Positions 30,791 through 40,314 of a stretch of 64,000 nucleotides of DNA are shown here, in pieces. The stretch lies in the NCBI GenBank assembly GCA_963971405.1, contig OZ020484.1, positions 42,492,770 to 42,556,769 on the forward strand, given 5' to 3'. The position numbers and the translations under genes were made by a program. How positions within the stretch are numbered: position 1 is the stretch's first letter; each line of letters opens with the position of its first letter. The notes under the pieces were generated by a model, which was not told the DNA's origin, did no database searches, and was given only the letters and a program-made list of their open reading frames with translations. This DNA comes from Psococerastis gibbosa. Its lineage: Eukaryota > Arthropoda > Insecta > Psocodea > Psocidae.

Positions 30791-31260
30791 TACGGTAAGC
30801 TTTGTCTTTTCTGAAAGTTTCGATTTCAACAAATTTTGAAGGGAACGGAAAAACCAGGAATCAAATGAAATTTCTCTCTCTGTCTGTCGGTTTGTCTGTC
30901 TGCCTGTAACTCGATTTGCGACCAATAGAATTCAATGAAATTTGGAATGCAGGTTTACAAAAATGGGACAAAAAAAAAATGTTAAATTTTTATGAAGAAT
31001 AACAAGAAGAAGAATTTTCCTAAGGAAGTTGTTTTGTCAATTATTGCCTACTTCACGTATATGTTTTAGATGCGGAGTTAGGCAACGGACCAAACATCTT
31101 GCTTACCCAAGAAGATTTTTGCTTCAGAAAATATGGATACTCTAATCTCCAATGCATTGCATGCCAGGCTATTATTATTGTTGTGTAGTATCCTAGTCTC
31201 AACCAATCCTATTGCTCAATGAAGTGAATGAATGAATAACGACTTTATTGCAACAATACA

Positions 31261-31606
31261 ATGAGGTTCTGTAGGGACAGTTTTGGTCACTAGGTTTGCT
31301 GACGACAAACCGATATCTATATTATTCAAAATGGCCGCCGTTTGCAAGTGAAAACTAAGCTCTTAGCATCTAATTAATTCTTTTAATATTTTTTATAATA
31401 TTTTTACTATGCCTGGACATTATTTCGCTGCATATAATTTAATATATATGTATATTCTCCATGATTTATAGAAAAATATCACTTTAAAATAATACGTAAT
31501 TAAAAATAATTTTAAAATAGTATTGAGGCTTATGGAAAAATCAACGCTTTGATATCATTGCAACTGGTGCTGCCATCTACAAAATGACGTCACAAATGAA
31601 CCTCAT
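31261..31606 (+). mobile_element. 346-bp MITE (family I), copy 1
   Basis: Starts ATGAGGTTCTGTAGGGACAG and ends ACAAATGAACCTCAT; the terminal ATGAGGTTC/GAACCTCAT are inverted. A copy about 90% alike lies in opposite orientation at 36651-36992. The interior is AT-rich, with AAATGGCCGCCGTTTGCA and GGTGCTGCCATCTAC as GC islands. No ORF. Confidence 0.75.
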
Positions 31607-31997
31607 TGGCGAACAATAAGACTATAGAGTCTTTTTTTCATGCTAACGATATAGGTAATAGCAGTATGCATAGTAATATAACTTAAATTATATATGGGAT
31701 TTAAAACGGAAGAGGGGGGAAGAAGATAATAAAATATGGGTATTTAGGAGCGAAAGGGGGGGGGAGTCCATTGTTTGTACCGCTACGAGGCCAGATAACG
31801 GGGTCTAGGTGCTATCGAAAATACATATAATAGTGCTTTAAGATTTAAATGTAACACTAAGACAATTATTTTCCCATGAAACTACTCATAATCATCTAAA
31901 ACAATACATGAGCATGTAGGGGCTCACACGTGACGGCGCTTAGTTTAGAATCCATGAGAGAGCTTCTCCAGTAACTTTGTGGAAGTGAAACATGCCA
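31607..31997. other. Non-coding with a family A-prime scrap
   Basis: ATTTAAATGTAACACTAAGA then ATTATTTTCCCATGAAACTA (31838-31895) matches the A-prime 3' segment, perhaps the remainder of A7 beyond the MITE at 31261. A poly-G run lies near 31757. Confidence 0.45.
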
Positions 31998-32139
31998 AAA
32001 TAAATTTGCTGTTAATTCCACAAAATACAATTATTAATAATGACAGTTGTTCCGGAGTGAAGTCTGAAGATGGTGTCACACCGAAACAGCTGTCATTATT
32101 AAAAATTGCATTTTGTGGAATTAAGTGCAAATTTATTTA
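31998..32139. mobile_element. 142-bp palindrome with hammerhead-like centre (R)
   Basis: Arms 31998-32046 and 32091-32139 pair over 49 bases with about 5 mismatches (AAATAAATTTGC, TTAATTCCACAAAAT, AATAATGACAG blocks). In the centre CTGAAGA (32064-32070), GGTG-TCA-CACC (32072-32082) and GAAA (32083-32086) give the conserved hammerhead core with stem II; the outer arm would supply stem III. No stable stem I is visible, so it may be a decayed ribozyme or coincidence. Confidence 0.6.
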
Positions 32140-33013
32140 TAATTATATTCTTATTTGCTTCGTTTAGAAACTAAGAATCATCTTGTTCTCGTATTAATGG
32201 AATAACTGCATTAAACTTAGTATGGTAAGCAGTTGACCTCTATATGAGAAAAATGCCCATTCGAGTCCGCCAAAAATGTTTGAAATCTAGAGTAATTTGC
32301 TACGTTTATTTCATTGACAGATCCTATGCGACGGCGGGTAGCTACAGAAATTCAAAAAAATAATTTTGGCCAAAGGCAAATGTCTCATCTCCCCAATATA
32401 GAAGACTAGTAAACAGCATAAATGCGAATGCGACGTATACAGTACATACTATACACACAGTATAGGCGATATTAATGTATGTGGCACGTTCATTAGGGTA
32501 ACGCTGGAATAATGGGATTCCGGAGAGAGAGAGAGAGAGGGGGGGGGGGCTTGGGCTACAATTTCTTGGCCTGCTTTTACTATGCAAATGCTGCCGCATA
32601 AATTGGACTTAGCACTTGGCTGCCTCGAGGTACCGAGTTTCCCCGTCTTATGGTATATGACCTGCCATAAGACTTGCCGTAAGCTCTCTTCAAACTTCTA
32701 AGACTCCTTGCCATACCTACTACCTCATGTTATTAGTGAGCTAGAGACGAAAGTTTTCTGTTAAGAGGCAATCGGATACCCCCTTTCCGTGTTTTTTTTA
32801 TCCAAGATAAAAGCCACCAATGGGACTCTGCCTTTCACACAAGGAGCAATGTTGGTTCGTGTCGCTGTCGACAACTACCAAAAGCTAATTTATTTTATTT
32901 TTTTTTAAAAAGATTAATCACATACAAACAATTTAATGAATGTATCCGATGGGCCTCTTCAGTCACCTCACTAAATAACCTAGAAGTAATAATGTCCTGA
33001 GGAATGAGTTTTT
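32140..33013. other. No recognised feature
   Basis: Non-coding. A (GA)n-(G)n tract lies at about 32523-32550. TGGTAAGCAGTTG and CATTCGAGTCC near 32222-32270 look like tRNA A and B boxes but have no supporting stems. Confidence 0.4.
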
Positions 33014-33440
33014 ATGGACTTATGCCTACTTATGCCTCTCTCTCATTCCCGAATCTTCCACTCTTCATTTCTCATCTCTTCCTCTACACTATGGAACTCG
33101 ATACCCATAGAAATTCGTGCCTCTCCTTCTCTCAACGTATTCAAAAACAAATATTATAAGTTTCTCCTTGGTCAGCAAACCGCTGTGACCGGTTGATCAA
33201 GGCAAGGCTGTATGTGTGAATGTGTGAGAAAATTTGTGTGCGAATGTAGATGGTAGCCAATGTGAATTAGAATGTCTGTTATCTTGAATGAAAGGTATGA
33301 CTGATATTCTGTATGAATGTAGTTTATAAAATTATATTTCAATCAAACTATATCGTTGTTATGTACAGTTAGCTGTAAGAATCTCGCTATATCTACATAT
33401 TTTTTTTAAATAAAAACTTTATTATTATTATTACTTATAG
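33014..33440 (+). pseudogene. Non-LTR ORF2 C-terminus with 3' UTR and (ATT)n tail
   Basis: The frame ends SSTLWNSIPIEIRASPSLNV then FKNKYYKFL with a stop at 33196. The LWNxxPxxIRxxxSLxxFKxxL pattern is the classic last segment of CR1/RTE/L2-like ORF2. The 3' UTR reaches AATAAA near 33408 and (ATT)n at 33420-33433. It is preceded by a GC-poor unrelated flank, so it is 5'-truncated. Confidence 0.75.
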
Positions 33441-33534
33441 TGAGGCCCATGGGTCCCTTGTCCAGTGCCAAAGATCCCATGGATTTTGCACATTATTTAT
33501 ATTGTTTCCGCCATTTTTTGGCCATTGGCAAACT

Positions 33535-33680
33535 TGTATACGTCCTCGATGTCAACCTACACCGGCTACAAATGATAATGGACCAGCTGAGCCTAGCTTT
33601 CCAGTGACGCAATGAACAGGTGAAACTACAGATACGAGTGACTATGTAACTCATTAGGTGCTTGTGTCAAGTTAAGACAC
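33535..33680 (+). repeat. Dispersed repeat (family S)
   Basis: CCTCGATGTCAACCTACACC, CGGCTACAAATG and GGACCAGCTGAGCC recur at 10500, 42590-42645 (minus) and, in part, at 57690 next to an ORF2 end. This may be the 5' part of the fragment inserted there. Class unassigned. Confidence 0.45.
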
Positions 33681-34568
33681 GTCTCCGATCACATGGTCTG
33701 TCAATACTCGCTCTGTACAAGCACCAACTTGCCACGGAAGCTGATAATTACACATAATTAAAAGCTAACCCTTGTATTTTAAATAAACCAAAAACTAACT
33801 TTGAAACCTGTGTTAAAGTGTTAAATAAACACTGCAGTTGTGCTTGGCCTGTTGAGTGGATAAAATCGGTGTAAAAACTGATTTTGAAATGAAAATCCAA
33901 GGATACACACGTAAAACCACAACAGCATGGTAGGGGGTTAGAAGAGAGGGGGGGGGGGGGGGTGGGTGAAAACATCAATATAAACTGGAATGGGCTCCAT
34001 TGTTTTTTACATCCCTTATGTACTGTATATATGCTTGTTTTCATGGAAATGATGTTAGTTATAACTGTGGAATGTGGATGTGTAGCCAACTTTTCCAATT
34101 CAAATTCTACAAAAGCTAATGAATACCACGGAGTTTTATGTAACGTACCCATACACTATATTTGTGATTCACATGCCGCTGGGTGGGAATAGAGTTCTAT
34201 GCTTTGGCTAAAATAGGGAAGGGGGGGGGGTCTGTGAGGACTTAGCCACCCCCAGGTACTTGTCAAGTCCTCCCCCCAGAATTTTCGAGGAAATAAAACA
34301 AATTGATTGAAAAAACGTATAATAATAAAAAATTAATAACTTATAAAAATAATAAACGAGTTATTAGAATTACGAACGTTTTTTTTTCGTAGAGAATAAC
34401 AATAATTTTTTAAAGAAATCACTAGTGCGAAGATTCGACTATTTTAATGTATTATGTTGACAATTTTGGGGTTTTGACTGTTCTTTTGTCAATGTTTATG
34501 CTTGATTACAACTTACTTATAAAATTTCAAAAAATAAAGTCAAATTAAACAAATTTTCAAGATAAGAG
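33681..34568. other. Non-coding with poly-G tracts
   Basis: Poly-G runs at about 33948-33962 and 34219-34229. GAGGACTTAGCC...CAAGTCCTC at 34238-34270 is a short inverted repeat. Frames on both strands at 33748-34192 show no domain. Confidence 0.4.
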
Positions 34569-34708
34569 GACATGCTACGTAGAGAATTAGTACCCCAAAT
34601 ATTTTTGTTTTTTTATTGACTTTTTTTTAAATTAATCAACAATGTAAGTTACTAAAGATTTGGCTCATTTAAGTTGTTGAAGACTACTTCATGCATCCTT
34701 TAATGGCT

Positions 34709-34910
34709 TACTTTGACTTAAGCGGGCCGCCTTACCAAGTTGAATCGAGCGGACCAGAGCAGGCTCAAAGATGCAGATAACTTGGTCGTGTGCACAGTGC
34801 CGGTAGGGAAACATGGTATCCACTATAATCAGGAGGTCCACTGCCCCTATGGGCCCACACTGTGGCCTGGGACTGTGTCCAACCACACTGCTACTACTAC
34901 TTTGACTTAA
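34709..34910 (+). mobile_element. (CTA)n-tailed non-LTR 3' end with 13-bp target duplication (H3)
   Basis: TACTTTGACTTAA at 34709-34721 and 34898-34910 bounds a 176-bp insert. It starts inside the family 3' UTR (GCGGGCCGCCTTACCAAGTT) and ends in (CTA)n. Compared with H2 it lacks the AGGACTTGTCCTGGTCACC section and has the other 3' end type (TGGCCTGGGACTG) shared with H5. Confidence 0.9.
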
Positions 34911-35140
34911 TTAGGGGCGATCAGCCCAGGGGGACTTTTGGCCGCTCTGACAATGTCCCTCCATCTTTGTCGATCCTCAGCAGCCGCTGTCCAATCTGCT
35001 GCCTCGACGCCAACTCGAAGGAGGTCGTCCTGGAACTGGTCCGCCCATCTTCGCCTAGGTCTTCCCCTGGTCTTCTTCCGAGGGGGATTGCTTCCCACAC
35101 TGCCTTTGGAGGTCTGCAGTCCGGCATCCGGTGCACATGT
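34911..35140 (-). pseudogene. Non-LTR ORF2 C-terminus
   Basis: Minus strand reads PPRKKTRGRPRRRWADQFQD then DLLRVGVEAADWTAAAEDRQ and RWRDIVRAAKSPPGLIAPN, stop near 34911. RGRPRRRWxDxLxxDL...W...AxDRxxWRxxV is the ORF2 tail in a widespread group of invertebrate non-LTR elements. Upstream, GRPPKAVWEAIP is in another frame, so a shift lies near 35098. The paralogue at 57640-58038 ends in the same way. Confidence 0.8.
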
Positions 35141-35400
35141 CCTATTATCCTTTAATAGGGAATGTAAAATTTTTGGTACCTTAGTTCTTTCATAAAAACC
35201 AGTGGAGACTTTTTCGCGTAATTTGGGATTTTTGGAAAAGCTACAAACCTGAAAAGTTGCTGAGTTAATGAAATAAAAAATGTGAAGTATTTAACTTTGG
35301 GGTGCCAATTTTCTACATAGCATATCCTCATAACATATAGTACGACCCTGTAACTTTCAGTAACCAAAACATTATTGACTGTACCCTAGCTGCCAAAAGT

Positions 35401-36239
35401 CCAGCAGTCACGATTTATCACTCAAAAAAAAAGACCCAAGCACTTAAAGTTTCATCATGAAACCGGCAAGTCTTAAGCGTAGCTTAAAACATTTTTTGTG
35501 GTCGGGCGAAAAAAAAAAGAAATGCAGAAAAAACACGAAAGAATTTCCATCTCTTTTCTAACGAAGTTCTTTGCATAGCGGAAAATGAGCCATTAGAGAA
35601 AAAGTTCACAAATAATTAGTCATGCAAAAGTCTTTCTTCCAAAAGAAAAGAAAAATCTTCGCGGAGCCCTTTCGATGGGGTGGAGGCTGTCATCTAGAAG
35701 GGAAACAGAACAGAACAAAATTTCCCTACGGACGTATTTATCATTAACCTTGGAATTACAATACTTCTCGATGTGTTTTAAATTTTCCTCGCACAACGTT
35801 TCATTACAGCATTTCCCTATTGAGATTAACAGTATTTCTTTTTTTTTCCTTTGAAAAATTCCGATTAAAACATGAAACCACTTTTATCTTTTATACGTTT
35901 CTGTTGTATTTCTGATGATTCAAAGATGATTTTGTTTGTTTAGTAAGTGTGTATCTGAAGATAAATTTGTATACTTGTTTTAAGGAAACTATAATAATAC
36001 TAATAAAGTCTTTATCTTCTTCTTTCTTTCTTTTCCTTGCCCAGTATCCCCTGGACAAGGAGCATATATTTACAAAATACAACAGAAATAATGATACCGT
36101 ACCTCATCCCCAAGCTAAAGCTTGATTGGGAAAAAGGACTTATACAGTGCTGCTAAAACATGATATTATCATATTATTTTTTCTTATTTAAAATTTTTTT
36201 TTTTCTTTTTTTTTCTAACGCCTGCTTTCAGCATTTCTG
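35401..36239. other. No recognised feature
   Basis: AT-rich non-coding, poly-T runs; nothing shared. Confidence 0.5.
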
Positions 36240-36550
36240 CTTTAAGCAACCCTGTCAGCCTGGCGGGGGGAGTGAGTCTGTTTGTTAACTTGAGGCACCC
36301 AAAGGGCAGACTCTATCACCTCGGGGAAAGGGGAGTTGACTAACAGGGTGGACCTCCTGATTATAGTGGATTCCGAACCACTTGGGGAACATGGTAAAGT
36401 CACACGATTGGATCGGAGGTGACCAGGACTCGACTTGCACTGCCTAAGCGCGTTATCATGTCCCACCAGGTTCCCCTGCCAACGCTTTGCACACTACCAA
36501 GTTGCCGCAGTTTGAAACATGCTCTGCTCTAATGGAATCAACATGGTAAG
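36240..36550 (-). mobile_element. Diverged (CTA)n-family 3' UTR fragment (H4)
   Basis: GGTGGACCTCCTGATTATAG, TGGATTCCGAACCACTTGGG and CGGAGGTGACCAGGAC match H2 in the same orientation, but the tail region and the GTGCCGGTAGGG block are replaced by other sequence. Older relative or different subfamily; no target duplication. Confidence 0.6.
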
Positions 36551-36650
36551 GCCGTTGGCTTATTTTAAAATATAATTTTTATTATTAGTTATTTATACTG
36601 TTTTTTTATTTACTTATTTATTTTATATTTTATTTTTATTTTTTATGTTA

Positions 36651-36992
36651 ATGGGGTTCATTTGTGGCGTCATTTTGTAGATGGCAGCACCAGTTGCTAT
36701 GATATCAAAGCGTTGATTTTTCCATAAGCCTCAATAATATTTTAAAATTATTTTTAATTACGTATTATTTTAAAGTGATATTTTTCTATAAATCATGGAG
36801 AATATATATATTAAATTATATGCAGCGAAATAAGGTCCAGGCATAGTAAAAATATTATAAAAAATATTAAAAGAATTAATTAGATGCTAAGAGCTTAGTT
36901 TTCGCATGCAAACGGCGGCCATTTTGAATAATATGGATATCGGTTTGTCGCCAGCGAACCTAGTGACCAAAACTGTCCCTACAGAACCTCAT
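36651..36992 (-). mobile_element. 342-bp MITE (family I), copy 2
   Basis: Opposite orientation to copy 1 (31261-31606), with ends ATGGGGTTCATTTGTG and TCCCTACAGAACCTCAT and near-continuous similarity. A poly-T-rich stretch precedes it. No ORF. Confidence 0.75.
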
Positions 36993-37039
36993 AGTCTGCT
37001 TTTATTATTATTCCCTCCCATTGACCAACCATTTTTTTT

Positions 37040-37130
37040 TTTTAAGTATTTATTATTATTGAAATAATAATAATAATGTAGATACAGTGAGATTAGGGCC
37101 TATGGCCCTCTCTTACACCTAACTGTACAT
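37040..37130 (-). mobile_element. SINE family F scrap
   Basis: (ATT)n-like run, then GATTAGGGCCTATGGCCCTC and TCTTACACCTAACTG, matching the body of the reverse copies at 17100 and 63115. Confidence 0.4.
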
Positions 37131-37224
37131 ATCAACGGTAGTTTAATTGAAACATATATACACTGTTTTGCAGCTATATTTATTCGGTCTAATATTATTC
37201 AGGTTTGCGCATTTAGTTGAGTTA

Positions 37225-37372
37225 TGCACATTTCAATGGACAGACAAACAGAAAGACAGAAAGGCTTTTCGTAAAAACCCCCTTTTTGGCGCTTCAAAAG
37301 TCAAAACGTGTAAATCCGTGAAATCTCGGTATCGACCATCAAAAAGCGTTCCCTGTACTAACGTATAAATAG
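37225..37372 (-). mobile_element. Family A 5' fragment
   Basis: CAGACAAACAGAAAGACAG, TTTTCGTAAAAACCCCC, TCAAAACGTGTAAATCCG and TCTCGGTATCGACCATC are the terminal 150 bp of a reverse family A copy, ending near ACGTATAAATAGCAATGC. The rest is missing. Confidence 0.65.
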
Positions 37373-37756
37373 CAATGCAAAAATTTATGACACTTTTGAT
37401 TTCTATCTCTTATATAATTTTTTAACAAGCAGTGGGGAAAGTTTAAAAAGAAATAAACATCTCATTCATTCTCCCTCCCAGGTGACGGAATAAATAGAGG
37501 AATGAATTTCATTGGCCGGGTTATATAATATTTGTATAAAAAGTTTTTTTATTACACAGTCCAAATTCGGAGCCCCATCTTGTTACTTACGGGAAACCAA
37601 TATCTTGCTCCCTTTCTAGAAATCCCATAAGCGAACGCAAATACACGAGATAGAAAGGCACTCTCCAACTTTTGTCCAATTAAATATTGTACATTGCGTT
37701 GCAGCCCTACTTCCTTTCCAGCCTAGGCTATAATTTGAAATTATTAAGAGCAAAGC
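37373..37756. other. No recognised feature
   Basis: Non-coding. Confidence 0.5.
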
Positions 37757-37915
37757 GGAGTACCCAAGGCCTTGCCCAGGGTTATGTTTGGGGGGGGGTC
37801 CAAATTTTTTTAGACGTATTTTTTTAATGAAAGTCCATTCTATCCAGTGTAAAGCCCTTTTATTTCGGAGGGGGTCCAGACCCCTTGGATCCCTAGGCGT
37901 GGCCTTGGGAGAACC
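37757..37915. mobile_element. hAT-type MITE with near-perfect 8-bp target duplication (D3)
   Basis: Element 37765-37907 (143 bp) with ends CAAGGCCTTGCCCAGGG and CCCTAGGCGTGGCCTTG. Flanks GGAGTACC and GGAGAACC match in 7 of 8 positions. Poly-G near the left and GGGGGTCCAGACCCC near the right resemble D1/D2. No ORF. Confidence 0.7.
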
Positions 37916-38819
37916 CCTACTACGAGTTTTTGTTCAAAGTTGATTTTAACGGGAAATATCGAACTGAACAGGCTGGCTGGGGACAGAACGGATTGGAAGG
38001 TCCGGAGCATGTTTCTGCAAACCGACCCCTAGTGGTTGTTCAACAGAAGCAGAAGAAAATGAATAGATCCTATAGTCATCAAAAATAGCCGTTAATAATA
38101 ATAATTGTGTGGTATTAATAATAATAATACCACACACCCTGCCAAACTTATAAGGGGACAAGCATGGGCCGGTCACGGCAACATTAAGCTTTCTAAGCAA
38201 GGCCGGAGTCATGCCCCACCTGTAGACTGTAGACAAAACCATTCTAAAACACCCATGACTTCCGCACACACACACAGACACACACACACACCGACCGGCG
38301 CAAATACTCGAAAGAGTCCCGCGCCTTAAAAAAGAAGAAAAAGAAAAAAAAAAAGAATGATAATAGCATGCATTGCAACCAACAGCCAGCTACATGTCTA
38401 CAGGTTACATGACAATCTTACAATTCAAAACAACATTGCCTTAAATACACTGAGTGAGGTTCCAAACGGGTCAATTTCCATAAACGTGTCAAGTAGACTA
38501 AGGATTCTTTCCTAGTTAAGTTAGCAGAAATGTTCCTCTACATTTCTATATGTAGGTAGTTAGCCATCGTTAACACAGTTGGCTAAAGTTCCATAACGTC
38601 TTCCTCGGGACTACCCTAACAATCATTTTTTGTACAAATTAAATTTAATAATTTTGGCCATTATGAGTTTTTTCATGATTTCCTCTATTTGCCCCAATAT
38701 TTTTGTCAACTCTTATAATACCATATGATGATTGATTTATGTCCAAAAATATTTGATAACTACACGTATAATAAGGCTATTGCCTCTCAAATGCATTGTT
38801 AAAAGTGCGGAGAGTTAGG
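37916..38819. other. Non-coding with small repeats
   Basis: A hairpin at about 38106-38136 (TGTGTGGTATTA/TAATACCACACA) and a (CA)n tract at about 38267-38292. No gene. Confidence 0.45.
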
Positions 38820-39062
38820 AAATTGCATTGAGCAAGCTCGAAATGTCTTCATAATAATTCAGAAAATACTTCGGTGTCGGAATCTGTGATTGAACTTTCG
38901 ATTGTGAATGGTACTTTGTTATGGGTTCCCAATCATTCTATATTGTATGGACGGAATGGGGGGATGGATTTTGACACAAGCTATACCTATAGAACAGAAT
39001 CAGTACATTCAAAATGTGGTTATATAGCCTGCGCATTTCCTTGAGAGATCGTCAAGCCATAA
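38820..39062 (+). pseudogene. Non-LTR ORF2 fragment
   Basis: Upstream TACTTCGGTGTCGG and TTCGATTGTGAATGG match 22860-22900. The coding trace WILTQAI in one frame and NRISTFKMWLYSLRISLRDR in the next corresponds to TLTQAMENRISVFEMWVYRQ of the 21985 copy. Stops and a frameshift; no tail. Confidence 0.6.
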
Positions 39063-39699
39063 GGTTTAACTTGACTTTTCAACCTAAATACGATAGAACC
39101 GTATAAGATTTTTTAAATTTATACCCGAATTTATGATATTATTATACCCATCTGTATCAAAACTGTAAAAGCTAATGAAATTAAAACTTATTTAAAAGGT
39201 AATTATTGTTTGCTAAACAGGCGTAATTTAAGCCCCGAGTAACTAACTTTTTAATAACTTCCCTCATAATAAATTGTTGTAAATTACAATATTTCGTGGT
39301 AATTGAGACGCTCTTGTTCAGATAAAATCTGATACTTTTAATTACGCACACAGGCTAAAAGTTACCTGATATCTTGTAGTTTCTTATTTAATTCTGAAAA
39401 ACTGTATAGTACATAGGTAGTCTAATTGAGAATCTCTAAAGTTTACACGCAATTAAAATGGATGCTAAATGCTGTTTATTTTTCTCAAGAATCTGAAATT
39501 GACAAAAAATAACTAGCTGCGTGTGAAGCAAATTAAGTACCTGGGTAGCAAAACAGCGGAAAAGACAATAGCTCAGCAACTGAGCTAAACAGCTGTATTC
39601 AGTAAGCGAAAGTCGGCTTCAATAAAAACCTAAGATCCTGGAATTTGACAACATAAGACGAAGCATTAGCAAACCGTTCCATAAAACTTGCGTATGGAG
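39063..39699. other. No recognised feature
   Basis: AT-rich non-coding. Confidence 0.5.
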
Positions 39700-40000
39700 T
39701 GTTTTATGATACAAATGTGAACTGTGAAGTCTGAAGTGTAGCTGATAATAAACTGAAGAGGTTTGAAGTGTTTGAAATTTGGTGTTACAGAAGGTTGCTA
39801 CGAGGGACCACGTGACCAATGAAAGAGTGCTAGAGGCTATCGAAGAAGAGAGACAGCTGCTATCACATATAAAAAGTAGAAGAGCGAAATGAGTAGGGCA
39901 TTTATTAAGACACGAAAATCTGGTACACACGGTCATTTAGGGCACAGTGGAAGGAACCAATAGAAGAGGGCGGCCGGGGAGGCCTTCTGCATTCTTATGC
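39700..40000 (+). pseudogene. Non-LTR ORF2 fragment with two in-frame stops
   Basis: One frame reads DHVTNERVLEAIEEERQLLS then HIKSRRAK-stop-VGHLLRHENL, VHTVI-stop-GTVEGTNRRG and RPGRPS. This is the WTDHVTNEEVL...RRxxWIGHxLRHxxLLxTVIEGxxxGxxxRGRPR tail of insect ORF2; the Trp codon before GH has become TGA and a Glu codon TAG. Upstream FEIWCYRRLLR is in the preceding frame. Long dead, but long enough to align. Confidence 0.75.
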
Positions 40001-40068
40001 CGTTGTACTCTTCACTGAGTTCCTTCACCTTCGGGGACTGCTTCCCAACCCCATGACAAAGGAGTTCC

Positions 40069-40314
40069 TTGCTCAGAAATTACTGTGTTTTTCGCCTATC
40101 CCGGCTTAAACTCAGTCCCCTATCTGTTCAGTGTTCAGTCGCCATTGCGCAGACTAGGGTTTTTTGCGTTTTCGCCTCTGAGGGCTCTGAAAGCATTACT
40201 CAAAAGCTCAGCTACTTTAAAGACAAAGCGCCCTTGAAAACTAGTACCTACGACGGCGTCAAATATTTCCAAAGCTCACTCACTGCTTATGACTACGTTG
40301 AAAATTTTACTTGA
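40069..40314 (+). CDS. Unrecognised 81-codon open frame
   Basis: It starts MLRNYCVFRLSRLKLSPLSV and ends SSLTAYDYVENFT with a stop. The N-terminus is Arg-rich, free of acidic residues and amphipathic, as in mitochondrial presequences; the C-terminal half is mixed charged/polar and not low complexity. I do not recognise a family. No flanking exon or promoter was identified and the ORF2 remnant ends just upstream. It could be a chance frame. Confidence 0.2.
   Translation: MLRNYCVFRLSRLKLSPLSVQCSVAIAQTRVFCVFASEGSESITQKLSYFKDKAPLKTSTYDGVKYFQSSLTAYDYVENFT

Larger units (their letters stand above)
30423..31225 (+). mobile_element. Old family A copy split by a retroelement (A7)
   Basis: TTGCTTTCC at 30423 and ATCAATGAGTAGTATACGGT (30777 onward) are parts of the family A 5' end, separated by the insertion at 30441-30773. 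Downstream follow a TCTG microsatellite near 30880, CAATAGAATTCAATGAAATTTGG and AATGCATTGCATGCCAGGC, ending with the A-prime-type CAATCCTATTGCTCAATG at about 31205. Heavily diverged, hence old. Confidence 0.65.
34695..35156 (-). mobile_element. 5'-truncated non-LTR insertion with 10-bp target duplication
   Basis: ATCCTTTAAT stands at 34695-34704 and 35147-35156. On the minus strand the insert encodes an ORF2 end and finishes GTCAAAGTAAG; the same 3' end is at 58025. Another retroelement (34722-34897) later inserted into its 3' tail. It lies within repeat P. Confidence 0.85.
34569..35400 (+). repeat. AT-rich dispersed repeat (family P), copy interrupted by nested retroelements
   Basis: Left part (GGCTCATTTAAGTTGTTGAA, GACTACTTCATGCATC) and right part (AGTTGCTGAGTTAATG, GGTGCCAATTTTCTACATAG) match 58735-59035 in the same order. 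The block 34695-35156 is absent there. P is of unknown class; no coding sequence seen. Confidence 0.6.

Noticed and set aside
32222..32275. tRNA-like sequence with A and B boxes
   Set aside because: The boxes are weak and no cloverleaf stems could be drawn.
33748..34192. Opposed open frames of 134 and 76 codons
   Set aside because: No domain on either strand; the larger one includes Pro runs from a poly-G tract.
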